A DNA stretch of 64,000 nucleotides, from assembly GCF_000732725.1 (NCBI RefSeq), contig NZ_JPNB01000003.1, positions 186,001 through 250,000 on the forward strand, in the 5' to 3' direction. The translations under genes were made by a program, and so were the position numbers. Source of the DNA: Kineothrix alysoides (lineage in GTDB: Bacteria > Bacillota > Clostridia > Lachnospirales > Lachnospiraceae). Positions 25,829-34,674 of this stretch are shown here, piece after piece; positions within the stretch are counted from its first letter, which is position 1, and each line of letters starts with the position of its first letter. The notes beneath the pieces were generated by a model. The model was given only the letters and a program-made list of their open reading frames with translations. It did no database searches and was not told where the DNA came from.

Positions 25829-27180
25829 CGGAATGTATCCTCCTCCCTATAGGACGGCGATTTTATATAGACCGTTAACGATATGATCGAGGTAATGACA
25901 AAAATCACCAGACTGATGGCAGCCCCCAGGCAATAATAGTTATTATTAATAGAAAGATTGTACAGCCAGTTGATCAAGAGGTCTGTATCGCTGGCAAGGA
26001 AATAGCCATCCATATACAACCCTCCCCGCAGAAAATAGAAGATGCCGAAGTTATTGAAATTGCCTACAAACTGTCCGATAAGTACCGGCAATGTGGAAAA
26101 CAGCACAAAGGGCATGGTAATCCTTAGAAACTGCTTCCACTTCCCCGCTCCGTCGATTCTCGCCGCTTCGTACAGTGAGATGTCCCTGTTCGAAAGAATG
26201 CCTGTAGCTAACAACATGATAGAAGGAGTACTGATCCAGCAGTTTACCACTATTCCTATCAGCCTCGCCGTCCACTTTGCATCCAGGTCGAGAAAGCCTA
26301 TGGCAGCTCCTCCCCCTGCGGTAATGAGTTGATTGACCGGTCCGCCGTAAGAAAACATGAATTTGAACGCCAGAAGCGTAATAAATCCGGGAATCGCATA
26401 AGCCAATACCGGGAACATCCTCCAGAACGCTTTGCCTTTTACACAGTCCTTATCGAGCAAGAGTGCCAGCCCAAGACCGGCAAAATAATTGAGCACGGTA
26501 GCTGCAACGGCCCATAGCAGATTCCAGCCTAGAATTTTGACAAAGGTAGGCGCAAACTGCGACAGCGATAAGAGTTTCACGAAATTGGCAGCCCCTACCC
26601 AATCTACCAGTTCCGGAGGAACCACCGTCCCGCCGTAATTGGTAAATGCGATAAGTATCATAAATATAATGGGCAGAACATTAAATACGAACACTCCGGC
26701 CACCGGGAGTATCAGCACTGTCACATAGAACTTTTTATCCCAAAGCTGCATCGCCTCTTCTCTAAGGGTGAGAATTCTTCTTCCCTGCTCCAGCCGCTTC
26801 TTCATACGATATGCGTCACCGATATTCATAGCATAGAGGTATAAAAATGCCGCCAGCACCAGCCATGCAAAAATTCCCATCAAAAGCATTACCACCGAAT
26901 TATCTCCGGTAACTCCAAGCCAGGCATCTCCCTTTTTCGTCCCCAGCGTGAAGAAACCGGCAATATCTGCAAAGCCTCTCGTAATGAAATAGTAAAGGAC
27001 GCTTAGCTGGATTAGGAAAAATAATATACCTTTCCCTCTGGCCCCATATTTAAACTGCCCTCCGCCCATGATAACGATGGACAGCTTCACATTTGGGCCG
27101 CTATCTCTTAACAAACCTGCTGCCTGCTCCATTTTCCCTTTCATTTTCTTCCCATATCCTTCCTCTTTCAATGTTACCAT
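25825..27180 (-). CDS. Maltodextrin-type ABC transporter permease (MalF-like)
   Basis: A 451-aa permease. Two extra membrane segments lie near residues 48-70 and 93-118, before the six-segment core, as in other Firmicutes MalF proteins. The EAA loop is EAARIDGAGKWKQFLRITMP near residue 337. It pairs with the MalG-like permease (4-bp overlap) and the lipoprotein encoded just upstream to import oligosaccharides. The start is uncertain: the ATG at 27180 follows the upstream stop by 3 bp without a clear ribosome site; in-frame ATGs at 27144 and 27132 are alternatives. Confidence 0.9.
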   Translation of the reverse strand: MVTLKEEGYGKKMKGKMEQAAGLLRDSGPNVKLSIVIMGGGQFKYGARGKGILFFLIQLSVLYYFITRGFADIAGFFTLGTKKGDAWLGVTGDNSVVMLLMGIFAWLVLAAFLYLYAMNIGDAYRMKKRLEQGRRILTLREEAMQLWDKKFYVTVLILPVAGVFVFNVLPIIFMILIAFTNYGGTVVPPELVDWVGAANFVKLLSLSQFAPTFVKILGWNLLWAVAATVLNYFAGLGLALLLDKDCVKGKAFWRMFPVLAYAIPGFITLLAFKFMFSYGGPVNQLITAGGGAAIGFLDLDAKWTARLIGIVVNCWISTPSIMLLATGILSNRDISLYEAARIDGAGKWKQFLRITMPFVLFSTLPVLIGQFVGNFNNFGIFYFLRGGLYMDGYFLASDTDLLINWLYNLSINNNYYCLGAAISLVIFVITSIISLTVYIKSPSYREEDTFR

Positions 27181-27183
27181 TAC

Positions 27184-28683
27184 TTATTTCAGGGTAAATA
27201 TCGCATTGTGGATTTGAGAGTCCACCTGCTCCAGCCCCTTCTTCATTGCCGGAAGATCCTGATACTTCTTCTCCTCGGTTTTTCGAAACGCATCTTTCGC
27301 AATATCCGTAAAAAAGGTTTCGCCCGGCGTCCATATCTGAGCTACTTCCCTGATGGAAGGCATCAGAATAATATTTCCCTTTTCCAGATTTTCAAAAAGC
27401 CGTCTGGATACATCGCCTGATACCTCTGCAGCATCCGCTCTCGCCGGAGCCACACCGAGCAGTTCATTTCGAAGCTTCATCATTTCATAGCCGGATGCGA
27501 ATTCAACAAAAGCAAGACAGGCATTAGGAGCCTTCGTATAAGCGCTGACCGCATATCCGTTCACGCCTCCCATAGACTTAGAATCCATCCATACAGGATT
27601 TTCCTCGGATAAATCCCCACTCTCCGGAAGCTTTGGCACGGGTGACATCACCATGTTTTCTTTTGCAAGCTCAGTTGCTTTTTCTTCATCCATTCCTTCG
27701 CTTTTATAGCTCTTGACCAGCTCTTCCAGAAAGGTGGAATAAACGTCCGGTGTGGACAACGTTGCAAAATAAGTGCCATCCGCTATTTTACCGTAACAGG
27801 TGGTATTGATCGTATTGTCAATGCATTCCTCGTTCATGGCGCCTGCCAACTGTGCCAGAACCCATGCTCCTTTTTCCGCCTCTGCAGCAGAGAATCCAAT
27901 ATCTTCCGGATCAGTGTTGTTGTCCCCGAATATATAACCGCCATAGGAGAAAAGAAAACCTCCCGAAAAATATACATCATAGAGGGCTTTCATGTAACCA
28001 TAGTTAAGCGGATTCTCCTCATGTCTGGCTATAGAAAAGGCATATAAATCATTCCAATTCTCCGTGATATCACAAATACCGTTTCCGTCCTTATCCCAAT
28101 CGGTCTCCCAGTTCGCAGGCAGCATATCCTTTCTGTAATAAAGCATCGGAGCCTGTACATTCACCGGTACTCCGCAGTAATAAAGGTTTCCGTCCACCTC
28201 CGTCTCGTACGCCTTCCAGGCTGCTTCCGGTATCTGCTCATAGCATTCCATATCCTGCACCGGAAGCGGGTAGACATGCTTGCCCTGCGCATATTGCATT
28301 ATAATGTCATTTGCCTGATACAATACGTCCGGTCCATAGCCATAAGGTCCGTCATTTGCCAAATCCAAATACTGATCCATATTGGCATCCACCGCCGTAA
28401 TTCCGTATTCTGCATATGCCTCATTGAATGCTTCCAAAAGTTCCTTCGCATATCCTCTTGCGATTGCCGTATCATTTTCCAGCACTCGGATTGTTACGTT
28501 ATGCTCCAGCTCTCCGGTAAATGCCCCACTGCTCTGGATCGTTTTCGGTGTTTCCTTGTCTTTTACTGAAACGCCGGTTTCTGCCGTCCGGTCCTTGGCC
28601 GCATCCGCATTGCCGCAGCCTGCAGCCAACCCCAATACCCCAGTTAACATGAGCGATAGTATTATTGCCTTCCTCTTCTTCAT
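27184..28683 (-). CDS. Maltodextrin-type ABC transporter substrate-binding lipoprotein
   Basis: A 499-aa extracellular binding protein. The signal peptide ends in the lipobox LAAGC near residue 23, so it is lipid-anchored. The body resembles MalE-like solute-binding proteins (DVLYQANDIIMQYAQGKHVY near 118, SMGGVNGYAVSAYTKAPNAC near 368). It is about 80 residues longer than E. coli MalE. It should bind maltodextrins or related oligosaccharides, supported by the GH13 enzyme gene 41 bp upstream. GAGGAGG precedes the start. Confidence 0.9.
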   Translation of the reverse strand: MKKRKAIILSLMLTGVLGLAAGCGNADAAKDRTAETGVSVKDKETPKTIQSSGAFTGELEHNVTIRVLENDTAIARGYAKELLEAFNEAYAEYGITAVDANMDQYLDLANDGPYGYGPDVLYQANDIIMQYAQGKHVYPLPVQDMECYEQIPEAAWKAYETEVDGNLYYCGVPVNVQAPMLYYRKDMLPANWETDWDKDGNGICDITENWNDLYAFSIARHEENPLNYGYMKALYDVYFSGGFLFSYGGYIFGDNNTDPEDIGFSAAEAEKGAWVLAQLAGAMNEECIDNTINTTCYGKIADGTYFATLSTPDVYSTFLEELVKSYKSEGMDEEKATELAKENMVMSPVPKLPESGDLSEENPVWMDSKSMGGVNGYAVSAYTKAPNACLAFVEFASGYEMMKLRNELLGVAPARADAAEVSGDVSRRLFENLEKGNIILMPSIREVAQIWTPGETFFTDIAKDAFRKTEEKKYQDLPAMKKGLEQVDSQIHNAIFTLK

Positions 28684-28724
28684 ACCTGCCTCCTCGTTTT
28701 CTATATACTTCTATGTTTCTGCCG

Positions 28725-30455
28725 CTAATCTTCCATCCCGATAACGGCGAATCCCCTTTGTTCCACCGTAACTGCAGCCGGAGCCTCAAACCTTGCACGG
28801 TTGCCGCAGAGAAGTTTGACAAAGCCCCCGTCCTCCATATGCTCTGTCTGAGCTTCCTCCGTCATATTGATGAGCAGCCTTAATTTTTTCCCGGGAATGC
28901 CCCGTTCTACCAAAAGCATTTTCCCCTGAGCCGTCACTCTTATATCACCTTGGGCAATCTCAGGCCGCTTTCGCAATCCGGTCAGTTCTTTCACCTTTTC
29001 CATCAACCCGGCATCCCATGAACGTTCCTCCCAGTCGAAGCAGCGGCGGGAATCAGGATCGTAACCACCCTCCAGGCAGATTTCCGTACCATAATAAATG
29101 CATGCAGCTCCGATAAATATTATTTCAAGAGCAAGAGCTGCCAGCAACTTATCCTTGTTCTTCCCTACCTCTGTAAAAAAGCGGTGGGTATCGTGAGAAT
29201 CCAGAAGATTCAACATCATCCGGTTCACCTGTTCCAAATTTCTCATCAAATTGGCATTCAATTTCCACGCCATCTGTTCGGCATCAAAATTTTCCCTTGC
29301 AAAATAATCCAGACATGCCTTTGTAAACGCATAGTTCATAATACTGTCATACTGGTCACCCATAAGGTACGGATACGCATCATGCCAGTTCTCCCCGATA
29401 ATGACCGCCTCCGGCTTCGTCTCCTTAACTGCCTTGCGGAAGGTTCGCCAGAATTCATGAGAAATCTCATCCGATACATCCAATCGCCAGCCGTCAATTT
29501 CATATTCCTTTATCCAATACACCGCAATCCGTATGAGAAACTCCTGCACTTGTTTATTTGCTGTGTTCAGTTTAGGCATATAGTTGCAGGAAGCAAAGCA
29601 TTCATAGTTTATTTTCTCCGTATCCGGATAGTCTCCGTCAATCAGAAACCAATCATAGTATTCCGACTCTCTCCCCTTAGCAAGTACATCCTGAAACTGC
29701 TCTGTCTCCATACTGCAGTGATTAAATACTGCATCCAGCACTACCCGGATCCCTTTCCGGTGAGCCAGCCTTACCAGCTCCTTTAAATCCTCCTCCGTGC
29801 CAAACTGAGGGTCAACCTGCATATAATTAATAATATCATATTTATGATTGGATACCGACAAGAAGATCGGTGTCAGGTAAAGAGCAGTTATCCCAAGTTC
29901 CTTTATATAATCAAGCTTCCGGATAATTCCCTTTAAATCCCCTCCTGCGAAGCCTTTTGCAAAGGGCTTATCATTCCACTTCATATTGATATAGGAGCAA
30001 TCCTTTTTTATATCCTCCATAAAAAAACGATCGACAAATATCTGGTAAAATATCGCATCTTTCATCCAGTCCACCGTCGGCAGCAAATCATTTTTATTAA
30101 TATACGGCATCTGGAAAAAATTATAAAATCCCTCTTTAAAGTTATAGGTATCGGTGATACCGTCTTCGCTGAAATAATATACTTTCCCGTTTTGCTCAAT
30201 CCTGAAAATATATGCCAGCCGCACATCCTCAAGTTGTAATTTGATTTCATAATAATTATAAATTCTATCGCTATACCCTACATGCATAACCGCACTTTCC
30301 TGTTTTTCCTGAAAATTGTATTTGCATGCATATATTAAAAAAACCTTTGTCTCCTCATCCTCCTTTGCCATTCTAAACCTTATTACCAATTCCTTTTCTC
30401 CTATAGGAAAACAATATCTGGAATCGGGAATATGTAACATCGCATATTCGTTCAT
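28725..30455 (-). CDS. GH13 alpha-amylase-family enzyme, neopullulanase/cyclomaltodextrinase-like
   Basis: A 576-aa protein. An N-terminal beta-sandwich domain (residues about 1-120) precedes the (beta/alpha)8 barrel, the layout of neopullulanases and cyclomaltodextrinases. Catalytic residues: Asp in DGWRLDVSDE (about 326), Glu in VIIGENWHD (about 355) and Asp in LLDSHDTH (about 422); DAVFNHC near 254 is conserved region I. No signal peptide is seen, so it acts in the cytoplasm on imported oligosaccharides. The start at 30455 has GAGAGGA 7 bases upstream; a longer form to 30497 lacks this. First gene of the malE-malF-malG-like operon. Confidence 0.92.
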   Translation of the reverse strand: MNEYAMLHIPDSRYCFPIGEKELVIRFRMAKEDEETKVFLIYACKYNFQEKQESAVMHVGYSDRIYNYYEIKLQLEDVRLAYIFRIEQNGKVYYFSEDGITDTYNFKEGFYNFFQMPYINKNDLLPTVDWMKDAIFYQIFVDRFFMEDIKKDCSYINMKWNDKPFAKGFAGGDLKGIIRKLDYIKELGITALYLTPIFLSVSNHKYDIINYMQVDPQFGTEEDLKELVRLAHRKGIRVVLDAVFNHCSMETEQFQDVLAKGRESEYYDWFLIDGDYPDTEKINYECFASCNYMPKLNTANKQVQEFLIRIAVYWIKEYEIDGWRLDVSDEISHEFWRTFRKAVKETKPEAVIIGENWHDAYPYLMGDQYDSIMNYAFTKACLDYFARENFDAEQMAWKLNANLMRNLEQVNRMMLNLLDSHDTHRFFTEVGKNKDKLLAALALEIIFIGAACIYYGTEICLEGGYDPDSRRCFDWEERSWDAGLMEKVKELTGLRKRPEIAQGDIRVTAQGKMLLVERGIPGKKLRLLINMTEEAQTEHMEDGGFVKLLCGNRARFEAPAAVTVEQRGFAVIGMED

Positions 30456-30581
30456 ATACTTTATCCTCTCTAAATTTTCACCGGCGCTTATTGACAAATA
30501 CTAAAAAATTCTATATAACTTTTGAATAGACCCATTCCGGTCATTCCCGGAAAAGGAATATCCTACAAGGGGGAAACTTAA

Positions 30582-31379
30582 GTGAAAAATAAAATCACAA
30601 TCAGAGATGTTGCGCGGGAGGCCGATGTATCCATTGCAACCGTATCTTATGTATTAAATGGGCGCACAGACATGCGTATCAGCGAACAAACGAGAAAAAA
30701 GGTACTGCAGGTCATCAATCTTCTGGATTATACACCCAATCAGTCCGCTCAGGCGCTTGCAACAAACCGCAATCGCATGATAGCCCTGTATCTTACCCCC
30801 GATGCTTCTGTGTTAAACAAAGCGGAACAGATGTGTTTTATTCACCTTCTGTCGTCCTTTCTTCACGAAAAGAACTACGATCTTATATATCTGAGTGATA
30901 ACTATACGGAACAGTTCGACAATGCAGATGCGATTATCGGTTATGACATTTCTGCCGAATATTTTCATCAAATCGGTGACGTCAACTTCAGTCCATTATT
31001 AGCTGTGCACTGCTTTATTGAGGACCCCTTATTTTTCCAGATAAATTCCGATTATGCAAGGATTGCCGGTGAAGCTTCCCTTTTTTTCCAGGGTGAGCCT
31101 TACACTCTTTATTCTCTGAAGACTCCTAATATTCAGAAACAGCAATATCTTGAAAAAAACTTTTCCAAGGTGCATTATGTGGAAGACTTCCATGATCTTG
31201 ACAATACAGACGGGGAAAATATCCTTGTCATGGATCAGACGCTGCAAGAACTGCTGAAAAATCACCCTTCCTTGTACTATGTGCCCTCCATGTCCGCCGA
31301 AAAAGCGGAGGCTCTCATTACCTGCGTCGAATATGCACTTTTAAGAACCCCGCTTAAGCAGCATAATATCCTCATATAG
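30582..31379 (+). CDS. LacI-family regulator, short form
   Basis: A 265-aa protein. The N-terminal LacI helix-turn-helix is clear: [20 protein letters not shown] then LNGRT, and the hinge region [20 protein letters not shown]. The effector domain is about 70 residues shorter than usual and only loosely resembles a periplasmic-binding fold. It starts at GTG, with AAGGGGGA 7 bases upstream. It is divergent from the GH13 operon and convergent with the lipoprotein gene. It is the likely binder of the TTAACCGGTTAA-type operators at 32670 and 32724. Whether the shortened domain still binds a sugar is unknown. Confidence 0.85.
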   Translation: MKNKITIRDVAREADVSIATVSYVLNGRTDMRISEQTRKKVLQVINLLDYTPNQSAQALATNRNRMIALYLTPDASVLNKAEQMCFIHLLSSFLHEKNYDLIYLSDNYTEQFDNADAIIGYDISAEYFHQIGDVNFSPLLAVHCFIEDPLFFQINSDYARIAGEASLFFQGEPYTLYSLKTPNIQKQQYLEKNFSKVHYVEDFHDLDNTDGENILVMDQTLQELLKNHPSLYYVPSMSAEKAEALITCVEYALLRTPLKQHNILI

Positions 31380-31452
31380 ATAATGCCTTTCCGATTGATA
31401 TTTTGCAGATTAGTATCTTCGGATTACTATCTTCCAAATACAGAAAAGCTCT

Positions 31453-32631
31453 TTACTTGCAAGACACCACAAGCACCTTTGATGAAGCATCATAGGTGAA
31501 CGTATAGGTTCCGTCCTGTCCGGCAATCAGATTGGCGCCGCCGCCCTCCGAAACGAAGGAAAGGCTATCAGCATCGTCAGAAGCAATATTGGTAAAACGA
31601 ATGTATTCCGTTCCTACAGTAGCGATATCCCCGACCGTCACCATAGATGTGAACATAAACTCATCCCCTTCTGTAAGGCCGACGCTCAGCGTATATATGT
31701 CTCCATCCTGCGTAAACTCCGTTTCTGCCGAGTAAACATCCTCCCAGCCCGTTATGACCGCTCCTTTTATGTAGTAATTTACCTGCATATCCCCGGCATT
31801 CGCTGTTGCCTCACCATTATAGGTCCATGTAATCTTATCGTAGGGATTAATGTTGAATCCCTCTTTATTTTCCTCAGAATAGTTGGAGGCGCTTGTATCA
31901 TAAGTGTCCTCTGCCGGATAAGTGGTCAGGGTAAAAGTGTAATTGCCTGTTACCGCACATTTGATATTGGAACGCTTCGTGCTGGCTTCTCCCAGACCTC
32001 CGGAATTATAGAAATAATCCTTGCTGTCCAAAGAAATGGTATCCAGATAGCCATAGCCTCTCTGATCATTCCACTGCGTATTTATTGCGAACTGAAATTC
32101 ATCTCCTTCATTCAAGTCCAGTGTAATCGTATAAATGTTTTCCGAATCGCTTTCTTCCTTTGTCATTTTATGTACATCCGTAATGCTCGTTCCCCAATTG
32201 GATTCCAGCAACGCCAAACTCGTTCCGCTTCCCACAATGGCAAATTCCCTCTCGTCCTCTTGATAGGAAACAAATCCGGCAAAAGCGGACATATCTTCCG
32301 TTACCGGCTGCTCAAAATTGAACTTATGGCTCATCTGCGGCGTTGCAAACCAATCCACAAAGACATAGCCCTCTTTTTCAGGCACATATTCCTCTGCCAA
32401 AGCACCGTCAACAACTTCTGCTTCCTTTAAAACAGTCGCGGCGTCCGAATCATAAAAAGTCACCTTATGCACTGTTTCTTCCGTAGAAGATTCTTCCGAC
32501 ACACCTGCCTGTACTTCTTCCGCTGCACTTCCCGTCTCCTGCGTCTGAGCGCTACCGCAGCCTGCCAGAAGCAAGCCTGTTGTTACAAATCCTACTGCGA
32601 ACAATTTCCCTATTTCTTTTCTTCTCTTCAT
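31453..32631 (-). CDS. Secreted lipoprotein with InlB-type repeat and starch-binding-like modules
   Basis: A 392-aa lipoprotein; the lipobox LLLAGC lies near residue 24, followed by a Ser/Glu-rich linker. Residues about 55-115 (VTFYDSD...GYVFVDWFATPQMSHKFNF) match the Listeria-Bacteroides (Flg_new) repeat. Two similar beta-rich modules follow (FAIVGSGTSLALLESNWGTS... and VNYYIKGAVITGWEDVYSAE...), each ending in a TFT strand, resembling SusE/SusF-type starch-binding domains. It may hold starch at the cell surface for the neighbouring GH13/ABC system. The start at 32631 has GTGGAGG upstream. The repeat-domain names are recognised from pattern, so function is inferred. Confidence 0.72.
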   Translation of the reverse strand: MKRRKEIGKLFAVGFVTTGLLLAGCGSAQTQETGSAAEEVQAGVSEESSTEETVHKVTFYDSDAATVLKEAEVVDGALAEEYVPEKEGYVFVDWFATPQMSHKFNFEQPVTEDMSAFAGFVSYQEDEREFAIVGSGTSLALLESNWGTSITDVHKMTKEESDSENIYTITLDLNEGDEFQFAINTQWNDQRGYGYLDTISLDSKDYFYNSGGLGEASTKRSNIKCAVTGNYTFTLTTYPAEDTYDTSASNYSEENKEGFNINPYDKITWTYNGEATANAGDMQVNYYIKGAVITGWEDVYSAETEFTQDGDIYTLSVGLTEGDEFMFTSMVTVGDIATVGTEYIRFTNIASDDADSLSFVSEGGGANLIAGQDGTYTFTYDASSKVLVVSCK

Positions 32632-32669
32632 TTTTTCCTCCACCCTTAACTATAGTTATTCTTATTTGC

Positions 32670-32735
32670 TTAACCGGTTAATCAAAAAGGATTTTTTAAG
32701 CAAACTGCCGAATCACAGTTTGCTTAAACGGTTAA
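32670..32735. promoter_or_regulatory. Two LacI-type operators
   Basis: TTAACCGGTTAA (32670-32681) is a perfect palindrome with central CG, and TTAAACGGTTAA (32724-32735) is a near-perfect copy; both are preceded by TTGC or TGC. The 54-bp spacing (about five helical turns) would let one tetramer or two dimers loop DNA. The second lies just downstream of the -10 box. Confidence 0.7.
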
Positions 32736-32746
32736 ACTATATAAAT

Positions 32747-32775
32747 AATGTATCACTATTCGTATCCCATGTCAA
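32747..32775 (-). promoter_or_regulatory. SigmaA promoter of the starch-binding-type lipoprotein
   Basis: Minus strand TTGACA (32770-32775), 17-bp spacer, TACATT (32747-32752), with a LacI-type operator right after it. Confidence 0.7.
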
Positions 32776-32806
32776 CAATTGTTTGCCTACTTTTTCAGAA
32801 GTCTCA

Positions 32807-32954
32807 AATATTCGTTACTGTGCACTCCGTTCTCAGCAACGCATGATTTCTGCAATGCAAATTCGCTCTGCGAAGCAGAAATCATCTCTTGAATCACGTT
32901 CTTACGTAGCTTAACAGCAAGTGCTAAGCTACTGTCTGAACAGTAACAAATATT
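32807..32954. repeat. Palindrome-ended element E, copy 1
   Basis: Terminal inverted repeat of 15 bp with one mismatch (AATATTCGTTACTGT / ACAGTAACAAATATT), 148 bp overall. Internal stems GATTTCTGC / GCAGAAATC and GTAGCTTA / TAAGCTAC. Its right end overlaps the last codons of msrAB. Confidence 0.75.
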
Positions 32955-33885
32955 CCCCGTAGCCCTCCTTCTCCATTTTTTCCTTCGGTATAAATCTAAG
33001 AGAAGCGCTGTTAATACAGTACCTAAGACCTCCCCTATCCATAGGCCCGTCCTCAAATACATGCCCCAAATGCGCATCCCCGGTTCTGCTCCTCACCTCG
33101 GTCCTCACCCTGCCAAAGCTCGTATCGACAGCGTCCGTAATAAGTGCTGCATCGATAGGCTTGGAAAAAGCAGGCCAGCCGCATCCCGATTCAAATTTAT
33201 CATCCGACAAGAAAAGAGGCTCTCCTGTAGTAATATCCACATAAATTCCTTCCCGGAACTCATCGAAATATTCGTTATGAAAGGGCTGCTCCGTGGCACT
33301 ATTCTGTGTCACTTCGAACTGAAGATTTGTCAAGCTTTCCTTCAATTCCTCCGCAGATTTTTTTATATATCTCCGGCCTGTATCCACTGCGTTCTTCGCC
33401 TTCTCGAACTTATCCGCCCCGATATGGCAATATCCATGGGGATTCTTATCCAAATATTTCTGGTGGTACTCCTCCGCCCTAGAATAGTTATCCAGCGGCT
33501 TCACCTCGATTGCAATCTTTTCCTTATATTTTAATTGGAGCTTGCCGATGGATTCACGGATAATGCCCTCGTCCTCATCGTCCGTAAAATAAATTCCGGT
33601 CCTATATTGCGAACCTACGTCATTTCCCTGCCGATTCACACTCACCGGATTAATCACATCGTAATAAAGCTCCAGCAAAAATGGAAGTCCGATTACCGTA
33701 TTCTCATACACCACTCTAACCGCCTCCGCATGTCCTGTATTCCTATGGCACACTTCTTCATAGCTGGGATTTTTTGTATTCCCATTCGCATATCCGACCT
33801 CCGTCTCCAAAATCCCCTTAACCTCTTCCAAATACTTCTCCGTTCCCCAAAAGCAACCTCCGGCCAAATAAATTTCTTTCCTCAT
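32929..33885 (-). CDS. msrAB: Fused methionine sulfoxide reductase MsrA-MsrB
   Basis: A 318-aa fusion repairing both epimers of oxidised methionine. MsrA domain: [10 protein letters not shown] near residue 8, with the catalytic Cys, and [10 protein letters not shown] near 146. MsrB domain: [19 protein letters not shown] near 184, [11 protein letters not shown] near 227 and [11 protein letters not shown] near 295, with the reactive Cys at the end. The start at 33885 ([10 protein letters not shown]) has AAAGGAGA 8 bases upstream; an upstream extension would run into a repeat element. The last codons lie within a palindromic repeat, suggesting that the insertion replaced the original 3' end while leaving the domain intact. 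Confidence 0.95.
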   Translation of the reverse strand: MRKEIYLAGGCFWGTEKYLEEVKGILETEVGYANGNTKNPSYEEVCHRNTGHAEAVRVVYENTVIGLPFLLELYYDVINPVSVNRQGNDVGSQYRTGIYFTDDEDEGIIRESIGKLQLKYKEKIAIEVKPLDNYSRAEEYHQKYLDKNPHGYCHIGADKFEKAKNAVDTGRRYIKKSAEELKESLTNLQFEVTQNSATEQPFHNEYFDEFREGIYVDITTGEPLFLSDDKFESGCGWPAFSKPIDAALITDAVDTSFGRVRTEVRSRTGDAHLGHVFEDGPMDRGGLRYCINSASLRFIPKEKMEKEGYGEYLLLFRQ

Positions 33886-33941
33886 AAAATTTCTCCTTTC
33901 ATCTAATATATTTTTTATTGTGTGTTGATTTGTCAGGTAAC

Positions 33942-34179
33942 GAGAGACTCGGGGCGATGGATTGGGTTTGGGGTCTGCGTACGCGGCTGTATTTTCTAAA
34001 TGAAACCTGTTCTGTGTCGGAACCGAACGGGCCGGCAGCAACGTACATCCATGTACGATGCTGCCTAAACACCGCTTCCGTGCGGTGTTTACCCTGAGTT
34101 GTGAAAGGTTTCATTAAGAAAATGCAAGCCGCTTACTAAACGTCCCCAAACCCAATCCACCGCCCCGAGTCTCCCACTA
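33942..34179. repeat. Large palindromic element A, copy 3
   Basis: Outer arms 33944-33973 and 34144-34173 pair over 30 bp with one mismatch. Inner core as in copy 1 (GCGGCTGTATTTTCTAAATG, GTACATCCATGTAC, CACCGCTTCCGTGCGGTG). It shares the outer borders CGAGAGACT and AGTCTCCCACTACG with copy 1. Lies between the msrAB and permease genes. Confidence 0.9.
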
Positions 34180-34402
34180 CGTACCGACTAAAAACTTCGC
34201 CGCAAAAATCATTACGCTATTACTTCCAAGTCATTTCCATCTCTATTCCCTCAACCCATACCTCTATCTTCCATTTCCCGCAATCTGCTCTCCTTCACTC
34301 AAGTTCTCAATCCCTATACGCATCTATGCACCAAGGCCCACACCTCTCACCTCCACTGCCTCCCAGTCATCCGTCACCCCATATCCCAGCCGTAGAACTT
34401 GC

Positions 34403-34564
34403 GCGGGGAAAGGCGGGGAGGGAAATGTTTTTAAGCGATTTTATGCTACGGAGGGGAGACAAAGAAAATTTTTCAGCCTCTGCTGAAAGATTTTCTGCCC
34501 TGGCTCACCGCAGTGTCCTGCATAATCAGAGCGCAAAAACATCTCCCTCCCCACCTTTCCCCTC
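34403..34564. repeat. Large palindrome D, different sequence family
   Basis: Outer arms of about 40 bases (34403-34445 and 34520-34564) pair with a few mismatches (GGGGAAAGG.GGGGAGGGA and complement). A second stem inside pairs AGAAAAT...TTTCAGC with GCTGAAA...ATTTTCT. Same overall plan as element A but no sequence match. The other bases from 34180 to 34620 are pyrimidine-rich and show no gene. Confidence 0.75.
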
Positions 34565-34674
34565 ACAACCTTCTCTCCCCTCCCAAATTTTTCTCACTTT
34601 TGTCAATTTTGTTGTAGAAATATGTCAGCTCATATGATATACTTTTCTGAAAAAATATAGAGGGAGGTCTTTTC

